The position numbers were made by a program, and so were the translations under genes. From positions 434,001 through 498,000 of the forward strand of contig NZ_JBAHWA010000001.1 in assembly GCF_036697405.1 (NCBI RefSeq): DNA of 64,000 nt, given 5' to 3'. Below are positions 58,520 through 64,000 of this stretch, piece after piece. Numbering within the stretch: position 1 is the stretch's first letter; each line of letters begins with the position of its first letter. The notes beneath the pieces are model-generated. The model was not told where the DNA came from, ran no database searches, and was given only the letters and a program-made list of their open reading frames with translations. This stretch comes from Lysobacter sp036697405. Lineage in GTDB: Bacteria > Pseudomonadota > Gammaproteobacteria > Xanthomonadales > Xanthomonadaceae.

Positions 58520-58534
58520 TAGACCGGTCGTCTA
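58520..58534. promoter_or_regulatory. TetR-type operator upstream of the TetR gene
   Basis: TAGACCGGTCGTCTA matches the core of the operator at 57831-57847 and lies 23-37 bases upstream of the TetR start, so autorepression is likely. Confidence 0.8.
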
Positions 58535-58674
58535 GTGCCGACCGCGGGATCGCTGCGTTGCATCAATGCGGCGCATCGACCGACGCTCTGCCCGCTGCAA
58601 ACCTGCGCAAAGCTTCCAATTCACCATCGAGACGGTGCGCCGCAAGCCGGGGGCTGCGCCCAGCCGTGCCGCGC

Positions 58675-59271
58675 TCAGCGCAAACCGCGCAGCCGGGCCA
58701 GGATGCGGCGCTCGAAACGGTCCAGACGGCTGCGTTCCACACTCTCCGCACGGTACAGCGACAACAGATCCAGACGGCAGCGCGGCGCGCAGGTGCCCAG
58801 CAGAGCGCGCGCCAGCACGCGTCGCACCGGTCTGCGCAGCAACAGCCAGTCCACCCACCACGGCGAGCCCAACGTGGTGATCGCGATGGTGCGGCGCAGC
58901 CCATGCAACGCCGGCTTGATCGCGCTCAGATCCGCCGCGTGGTGATAGGCATGCCCCGGCGCCCAGACCCGGTCGAACCAGCCCTTGAGCATGGCCGGAA
59001 AACCGAACCACCAGGTCGGAAACACCAGCACCAGGGCTTCCGCCGCGCTCAAGCGCGCCAGTTGCGCGCGCACCGCGCTGTCGTCGTAGGCGCCGACGTC
59101 GTAATAGGAACCGCGCTCGCGCGCACTCAGTGCGGGTTGGAAACCTTCCGCGTACAGCGATTCGGTCTCGACCTCATGGCCGTCGGCGATCAGGGCGTCG
59201 ATCACCAAACGCGACAAAGAGGCGCACAGGCTGTCCTGCAGCGGATGCGCGACGACGACCAGACATTTCAC
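58675..59271 (-). CDS. NAD(P)H-dependent flavodoxin-fold oxidoreductase
   Basis: The 198-residue protein has the flavodoxin-like fold of the NQO/MdaB family (KCLVVVAHPLQDSLC; LVLVFPTWWFGFPAMLKGWFDRVWAPGHAY; TIAITTLGSPWWVDWLLL). Such enzymes use FAD or FMN to reduce quinones by two electrons. It has no signal peptide, and an inverted repeat lies upstream at 59359-59375. Confidence 0.9.
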   Translation of the reverse strand: MKCLVVVAHPLQDSLCASLSRLVIDALIADGHEVETESLYAEGFQPALSARERGSYYDVGAYDDSAVRAQLARLSAAEALVLVFPTWWFGFPAMLKGWFDRVWAPGHAYHHAADLSAIKPALHGLRRTIAITTLGSPWWVDWLLLRRPVRRVLARALLGTCAPRCRLDLLSLYRAESVERSRLDRFERRILARLRGLR

Positions 59272-59358
59272 GGCTGCGTTCCTTGCGTTGCGCGATGCGT
59301 ACAGCGTCCAGGCTAACCAAGCGCAGGCGGGATGCCGATCCGTCTATGGTCGTAGATC

Positions 59359-59375
59359 GCGCATAATTTATGCGC
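59359..59375. promoter_or_regulatory. Inverted repeat upstream of the quinone oxidoreductase gene
   Basis: GCGCATA and TATGCGC face each other around a three-base centre. It lies 88-104 bases before the ATG of the oxidoreductase at 59271, in AT-rich DNA. It fits a regulator operator, with no known regulator gene next to it. Confidence 0.5.
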
Positions 59376-59537
59376 ATATCGTATGTAGTTTGCGTGCTGT
59401 CCGAAACGGCACGGATGTGAAGGTCGCGTCGATAAGCTGAACGCTTTGTCAAAACGCCTCACACGCGCAACGCGACGTTGCGCACGGTTAACGCGTCCGC
59501 TCCTAGATTCGCCCGGCACAGGAACGGGGGGATTACG

Positions 59538-59816
59538 GTGTTCAAAGTGTCGTTGAGGGAGCACGCGCTGATGAGCGTGCTGGTGGGTCTGCAGCGGGGC
59601 GTGCAGCCCGAGACCAGCCATCTGAAACATTGCCTGGTCGAAGAAGGCCTGGCCCTGAATCGCGAGGGCCGCCTGTGCCTGTCCGATGCCGGCAGTACCT
59701 TGCTGCAGGGCCTGCAGCACATGCTCTGGGCGGAAGTCGAAGCGCTGCAGCAAGTACTGGCCAATCGCAGCGCGGCGGCGGCGCAGGGACAGGCTCGCCC
59801 CCTATCCCAGGACTAG
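59538..59816 (+). CDS. Small protein of unknown function
   Basis: A GTG at 59538 has GGGGGG upstream; an ATG at 59571 is an alternative. The 92-residue product is mostly helical (MSVLVGLQRGVQPETSHLKHCLVEEGLALNREGRL; SDAGSTLLQGLQHMLWAEVEALQQVL) and looks like a short winged-helix or helical-bundle protein. I do not recognise the family. Confidence 0.6.
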   Translation: MFKVSLREHALMSVLVGLQRGVQPETSHLKHCLVEEGLALNREGRLCLSDAGSTLLQGLQHMLWAEVEALQQVLANRSAAAAQGQARPLSQD

Positions 59817-59894
59817 GCGGCGAACCGGGATTGCTCGAATCCTGCCGCGCCGAAGCGATGGCGCGCCGACGGCTAACCGTCGGCGCGCCACCGA

Positions 59895-60470
59895 TCATGC
59901 CGTGGCGCGTTCCTTGCGGCCCAGCCACCAGGCCATCGCGGCGCCGGCCAGCAGCCAACCGATCACCTGCTCGGCCAGGGCCGCCAGGGTGAAATCGAGC
60001 GGGAACAGATACCAGTTCCAATACGGCACGCTGAGCGCGAACCAGGCGAACAAGGCCATGGCGCCGGCGATCAGCACGCGCCGGCCGAAACTGCGCGCGG
60101 CCAGCGCCATCACCCAGGCGGCCAGCAGCGCGCCCAGCAGGCAGCTCAGGAGCTGCTTGCCCAGGTTCGGCCCCATGCTCATCAGCGCCGGATTGCCGCC
60201 GGGCTGATAGATCACGAAGGCGTAGGCCTTGCCCTGGTTCTCGGCGATGAAACTCTTCATCGCGGCTTCGTTGCCCCACTTCTCCGGCGCCATGCTCGGG
60301 TACATGTACACGCCCTCGCCCGCCGCGGACTGGCTGAGCGCGCTCAGCACCGCGTCCTGCTGGGCGGGCAACTTCATGCCCGCCTCGCCGATCGGCAGCA
60401 CCATGTGCGCGACGGCGCCCCAGATGAACATCACGATCGCGCCGATGATGCCGGTTACCAGTATCCGCAT
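59895..60470 (-). CDS. Inner-membrane protein of unknown function
   Basis: GAGG precedes the ATG. The 191-residue protein has an N-terminal membrane helix (LVTGIIGAIVMFIWGAVAHMVLP), a middle soluble segment with YMYPSMAPEKWGNEAAMKS, and three further helices (LLSCLLGALLAAWVMALAA; VLIAGAMALFAWFALSVPYW; LAALAEQVIGWLLAGAAMAWWLG). I do not recognise the family. Confidence 0.7.
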   Translation of the reverse strand: MRILVTGIIGAIVMFIWGAVAHMVLPIGEAGMKLPAQQDAVLSALSQSAAGEGVYMYPSMAPEKWGNEAAMKSFIAENQGKAYAFVIYQPGGNPALMSMGPNLGKQLLSCLLGALLAAWVMALAARSFGRRVLIAGAMALFAWFALSVPYWNWYLFPLDFTLAALAEQVIGWLLAGAAMAWWLGRKERATA

Positions 60471-60977
60471 GGCAGTAATCCTCCCCAAATAGGTCAGTGG
60501 GTTCCCCGAACCCGTAGCGCGAGCTTGCGCCCAGGCGAGCGCGCCGGCAATCCGCGTCGGCGATCCGCGCCGGTACGCGCCGATGAACGGCGGCCGACGC
60601 GGGCCGGCGTGGCCGTTCCGGGTCATGGCTTACGTCTGCCTCGACGAGGAATTGAGCCCGACGGATGAAGCTGTCATGGGTTCGGCCGAGATACGCGTAC
60701 AGGGAGCTGGACGCGGCCATCGAAGAATCGGCGACGAGCTTGGCGGTCGTGTTTGGGACTTGGCATTGCCGGTGCGGGACTGGTGGCCGCATGCGCTGAC
60801 CCCGCACCGCACACGCCTATTCCCGCGCCACCGGCACGCGTGCGGCGCTGGAGCGCATCGGCCGGAAGTCCAAAGCCCATGGGGGCGCAACGCCTCGATC
60901 GATCGGCGTGACGCGGCTTCGTCGGAACCCAACACCTGCGCCGGAACCCAGTAGATCCTGGTTCTGGCGCACAGGGC
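60471..60977. other. Intergenic stretch without a recognised gene
   Basis: A minus-strand frame at about 60610-60807 reads VPNTTAKLVADSSMAASSSLYAYLG and the next DSFIRRAQFLVEADVS. It is protein-like but has no ribosome site and is not recognised. It may be the scrap of a lost element. The rest is GC-rich with shadows only. Confidence 0.4.
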
Positions 60978-61790
60978 TCACACCACACGCACGCCACGGA
61001 TGTTCGCTCGCGCGTTGAGCCAGAACGCTTCGTTCTCGAAGCGGCGAAAGATGTCCGGCGGCAGTATCGTCGCCCGTTCCGGCGCGGCCACTTTCCTGCC
61101 GACCGCATGCAAGCCCGGCATGCCTATGTGCTCGTCGAATTGGCTGACATCGAAATGCACGTCGCTGAAATCGTGCTGAAACGGGGATTCCCCGACGAAA
61201 TCGTAGACAGCCGCCATGGCCTTGGCGGGATCGCGCACCAGAGTTTCGTACTGCAACAGCATCAGATGATGCGCATGCTCACCGTAGAACGCTTCCTTCA
61301 ATGCGTTGTAGGAGTACCCCACTATGCCCTCGCCGAAGGTGAAGCCTTCGACCCGGTTATAGACCGTGCCCCCAGCCTGGAAATTGAACATGAAAGACGG
61401 GCGCAAGGCGTTTCTCTGAACTGCCCTCTCCAGGCTGTCGACGATCCACGACACGTGGCGCACACAGGCGATGATCTTGAAGTCTGGAAACAGCTCACGC
61501 AGTACCGGCAGCTTCGAGCACCATTTTCGGCTGGTATCGAAGATGATGTCTGCCGCGAATCCGGCACCGTAATAGTTCGCGAAAAGGCCATGCAGCACGC
61601 GCTGGCGCTGCTCATCCGAGATGAAGGAGGCAAGCTCGTTTCTATCGCTCATCTCGCTCAACATCGCGTCGACCATGCCTGCGAGCGGACTGCTCATGTG
61701 CGCGTGGAATCGCGGATTCTGGCGCAGCACGGCCGCTAGCAGGGTGGAACCAGATCTTGGCAGGCCTGAGATGAAGTGAACGGGTTGCAT
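60978..61790 (-). CDS. Sulfotransferase-family protein
   Basis: The 270-residue product begins with QPVHFISGLPRSGSTLLAAVL, the PAPS 5'-phosphosulfate-binding loop. The later segment IIACVRHVSWIVDSLERAVQRN fits the 3'-phosphate-binding motif. Such enzymes transfer sulfate from PAPS to a hydroxyl or amine. No neighbouring sulfation pathway is seen, so the acceptor is unknown. It stands alone before the autotransporter. Confidence 0.85.
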   Translation of the reverse strand: MQPVHFISGLPRSGSTLLAAVLRQNPRFHAHMSSPLAGMVDAMLSEMSDRNELASFISDEQRQRVLHGLFANYYGAGFAADIIFDTSRKWCSKLPVLRELFPDFKIIACVRHVSWIVDSLERAVQRNALRPSFMFNFQAGGTVYNRVEGFTFGEGIVGYSYNALKEAFYGEHAHHLMLLQYETLVRDPAKAMAAVYDFVGESPFQHDFSDVHFDVSQFDEHIGMPGLHAVGRKVAAPERATILPPDIFRRFENEAFWLNARANIRGVRVV

Positions 61791-62100
61791 CCTATCGCCT
61801 TCGTTTTCTCGAACTTGAGGGTGGCCATCAGGCAGTATGACGAAGATACCTGATCGGTGTTTGGCCTGTCGAAGACTCGGGTGGCGCTGGCTCTGCCGGC
61901 ACCGACCGCCGCGACGCCCACAGAGAGCGCCGTGCCAACGCTGCCGTTTCTGCTGTTGGATAGATCGCCCCACAGACGACGCTGCGCCTTGGAGATGGCG
62001 GAACGCCTGCTCAACGCCTTCCATCCTGTAGCGAAGCCCGGCCCAGTCCGACACCTTCCCATTTGTCCGGGAAGGTGTCGCCAGGTCTGGGGCTTGAGCT
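61791..62100. other. Gap with a long perfect hairpin
   Basis: No gene is convincing. A 12-base-pair perfect stem, CGACACCTTCCC with GGGAAGGTGTCG around an eight-base loop, lies at 62049-62080, just after the autotransporter stop. It has no T-run but is long enough to be an RNA-stabilising or bidirectional transcription barrier. Confidence 0.5.
62049..62080. repeat. 12-bp perfect inverted repeat
   Basis: CGACACCTTCCC at 62049-62060 pairs exactly with GGGAAGGTGTCG at 62069-62080. It lies 20 bases after the autotransporter stop on the minus strand, in a position for a terminator or a 3'-stabilising stem, though no U-tract follows. Confidence 0.6.
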
Positions 62101-64000
62101 TTACCAGCGCACCCGAACGCCCAGGTTAGCCGCGCGCTGCTCGTAATCCGTGCCATCGAGTTCCTTGCCGATCGACAGCACGCCGAACAGGCTCACGCGC
62201 TCGCCCACCGTTGCCTCCAGCCCCACGTCCAGCGTGGCCGAAGCGCCCAGGTCGTGATTCGGGAACATCTGGGCGTCGGCCGTTGAGCCCGGGGTCATCA
62301 GGCTCACACTGTTCTCGCCGTCGCCCACCACCTTTTGCGCGCCCAGCGTCGCCCACGGCCGGATCACGCTACCGCCATCGCGGATGATCTCTTTCTCCAC
62401 GCGCAGGGCAGCGCGTGCCGTACCGATCAGACCGTCGTCGAACATGACCTGCTTGCCGGACGCATCGATCAGATTGCCCCAACTCACCGCACTGGCGTCC
62501 AGCTGCAGCTGCGGCTCCAGCGACCAGCCGCCGTTGAGGCGGAACTTCTGCCCGACGCGGGCGCTGAAGGTCAGCGAGCTGCCCGTGAGGCTCTCCTTGA
62601 AACCTTTGGCACCGATGTCGGCTCCCGTGACCTGGCCGGTCAGGACCAAATTGACGTAGCCCCCCGTATCCCAGGTGTGACTCATGTACATGCCGCCGAT
62701 CGCCGCGTCGATTTCGGCATTGGCGACGCCCGAACCTGGAAGGTTGGTGGAGTTGACGCCTGTGGTCCAGTAATTGCCATGGCGGTAGCCGAGGAAGAGT
62801 CCCGCGCGTAGCGCCCTGCCCTTGCGATCGAAGGCGCTGTCGACTCCGACGTAGAGGCCGACGTCGTCGCCGGAGACTTCGAAGCCGGGGTTCGCACCCA
62901 GTTCCAGTTCGCTGGCCGTCGCGGCCACCCAGACGCCGCGGCAATCGTCGATCACCCCGGTGCCGGCCTGCTCGACCGGCCACTCGGGCTGGATGCCGCA
63001 TCGTGGGAGTTCGCGGCCGCGGACACCCGCCAGGCGCTGGTGGATCAGCCTGTCGCTGTTCTGCGCAGCCAACAGCGCCACGCTCGGCAGCACGCCGTAG
63101 GCGGGAACCTCCGGCAACACGCCAGCCTCGGCGCTCAGGTACCAGTTGTTGTCGTCCTGCCGTCCGAAGCTCCAGGGCAGGATGCTGCCGTCCAGCCGGA
63201 TCACGTCGTCGGCGACGAAGCCCCCCTGTGTGCCTCTGTTGTCGTTCGGGCTGGAGACGACCAGGATGTCGACCTTGCCGCCCTGGGTGAAGTCGCTGCC
63301 GTCGCCGGCAAACGCGACCCGCGTGGTCCCGGTCACGTCGCCGGCGACGTCCAGCCCGCCGGCACTGAGGATGCCGGGCGAGATCGTCAGCCGCAGCGCG
63401 CCGTCGTTGCCGATGTAGTCGCCGCCGATCGCCAGACGGTTGGCGCCGACACCGATCAGCCCCGCGTTCTCGACGCTGCCGGTAATCGCAGCCCCCCCAT
63501 TGGCGAACAACCGCGACGTCGGGTCGATCGCCAGCAGGCCGCCGCCCAGGTCCAGCCGACTGGCCAGCGTCAACTCGCTGTCGTCCAACAGCTCGACGCG
63601 CTCCCAGGCCGTCAGTGCGGGCAACGCCTCGCCGCTCAGGGTCAGACCACTGAAGCCCAGCCGATCGGTGCCGCTGCCGCCGTCCAGCGCGGTGACGCCG
63701 CTCGGATCGCCGCCGACGAAATCGACCTGGTCGTTGCCATCGCCAAAAGCGAACGCGCCGCGCACGGCACCCCTGGAGGTAAAGCTGTCGTCGCCGTCGG
63801 TGCCGGTATAGCTGCCATCGACGTTCAGGGTCGCGCCGGCAGCCACAGTCGTGATCTGCGCCATGACGCTGCCGCCGGCGGTCACGTCCAAGGTGCCGCC
63901 CAGCACGTTGACGGTGGTGAAGTCCGAACTCATGGGGCCATTGACGTTCAGCTCGCCTTCGCCGGTCTTGCTCAAGGTCTCGAAGGCCTGCACCGCGCCC
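62101..64000 (-). CDS. Autotransporter (type V secretion), 3' part only
   Basis: The gene runs off the right edge of the window on the minus strand; about 630 codons are visible. The N-side is a glycine/aspartate-rich repetitive passenger with beta-helix-like strands (VNVLGGTLDVTAGGS; YIGNDGALRLTI). The C-terminal part (from about residue 370 of the visible piece) is the autotransporter beta-barrel with VWVAATASE, LEPQLQLDASAV and the terminal residues RVRW, ending in an aromatic residue as outer-membrane barrels do. The passenger start and any catalytic motif are outside the window. Confidence 0.9.
   Translation of the reverse strand, partial: GAVQAFETLSKTGEGELNVNGPMSSDFTTVNVLGGTLDVTAGGSVMAQITTVAAGATLNVDGSYTGTDGDDSFTSRGAVRGAFAFGDGNDQVDFVGGDPSGVTALDGGSGTDRLGFSGLTLSGEALPALTAWERVELLDDSELTLASRLDLGGGLLAIDPTSRLFANGGAAITGSVENAGLIGVGANRLAIGGDYIGNDGALRLTISPGILSAGGLDVAGDVTGTTRVAFAGDGSDFTQGGKVDILVVSSPNDNRGTQGGFVADDVIRLDGSILPWSFGRQDDNNWYLSAEAGVLPEVPAYGVLPSVALLAAQNSDRLIHQRLAGVRGRELPRCGIQPEWPVEQAGTGVIDDCRGVWVAATASELELGANPGFEVSGDDVGLYVGVDSAFDRKGRALRAGLFLGYRHGNYWTTGVNSTNLPGSGVANAEIDAAIGGMYMSHTWDTGGYVNLVLTGQVTGADIGAKGFKESLTGSSLTFSARVGQKFRLNGGWSLEPQLQLDASAVSWGNLIDASGKQVMFDDGLIGTARAALRVEKEIIRDGGSVIRPWATLGAQKVVGDGENSVSLMTPGSTADAQMFPNHDLGASATLDVGLEATVGERVSLFGVLSIGKELDGTDYEQRAANLGVRVRW

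Noticed and set aside
1..64000. CRISPR arrays, tRNA, rRNA, integrases or insertion sequences
   Set aside because: Looked for by eye; no spaced repeats of CRISPR type, tRNA cloverleaf, rRNA, integrase or transposase gene could be recognised.

Overview
The window is GC-rich chromosomal DNA whose gene content points to a Lysobacter-like member of the Xanthomonadaceae (Gammaproteobacteria). The clues are a filamentous-phage Zot-type remnant, many small secreted DUF proteins (DUF4124, DUF3011), a Reg_prop sensor kinase, a cytochrome bd operon with CydP/CydX/YbgE, and an autotransporter. The genus is an inference from protein style; no rRNA or tRNA gene was seen.

1-12.7 kb: the end of a thioredoxin-reductase-like flavoenzyme, an epoxide-hydrolase-like enzyme, a phage remnant, a secreted unknown protein, and an HD-fold protein that has lost its metal ligands. 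Divergent from the last is a large propeller-type histidine kinase, then its LuxR-type regulator, a catalase, two alpha/beta hydrolases, an intact HD-domain paralogue, an isochorismatase-like hydrolase and an unknown protein. This run looks like a stress or detoxification block.

12.7-25.2 kb: accessory redox genes (CMD, DUF1330, two SDRs, a monooxygenase-like protein, a flavin reductase) around two adjacent AraC regulators, then a VOC protein, a SulP transporter with a neighbouring unknown gene and a divergent XRE regulator, a YkgJ cysteine-cluster protein with a probably frameshifted small gene behind it, and an AHSA1/SRPBCC protein.

25.3-29.6 kb: an Lnt-like membrane acyltransferase/nitrilase with a long extra C-terminal region, an anchored unknown protein and a secreted SGNH hydrolase.

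29.9-43.9 kb: the most coherent part. Seven 14-bp sites of the Anr/FNR type (TTGA[T/C]-N4-[A/G]TCA[A/G]) precede a GNAT acetyltransferase, three universal stress proteins, a BON-cydP-cydA-cydB-cydX-ybgE operon, a short ribonucleotide-reductase-like protein and a zinc alcohol dehydrogenase. The same island encodes a Crp/Fnr regulator without the FNR iron-sulfur cysteines and an OmpR-type regulator with a hybrid kinase. It reads as a low-oxygen/nitrosative-stress regulon.

43.9-64 kb: a CPBP protease, an arginase-family enzyme, many small secreted proteins, a solitary PemK/MazF-like toxin, a CorA/ZntB transporter, a VanX-like dipeptidase, a MocR regulator with a direct-repeat operator, a TetR regulator with two near-identical operators controlling itself and an NADP-dependent oxidoreductase, a flavodoxin-fold oxidoreductase, a sulfotransferase and the 3' part of an autotransporter gene that leaves the window.
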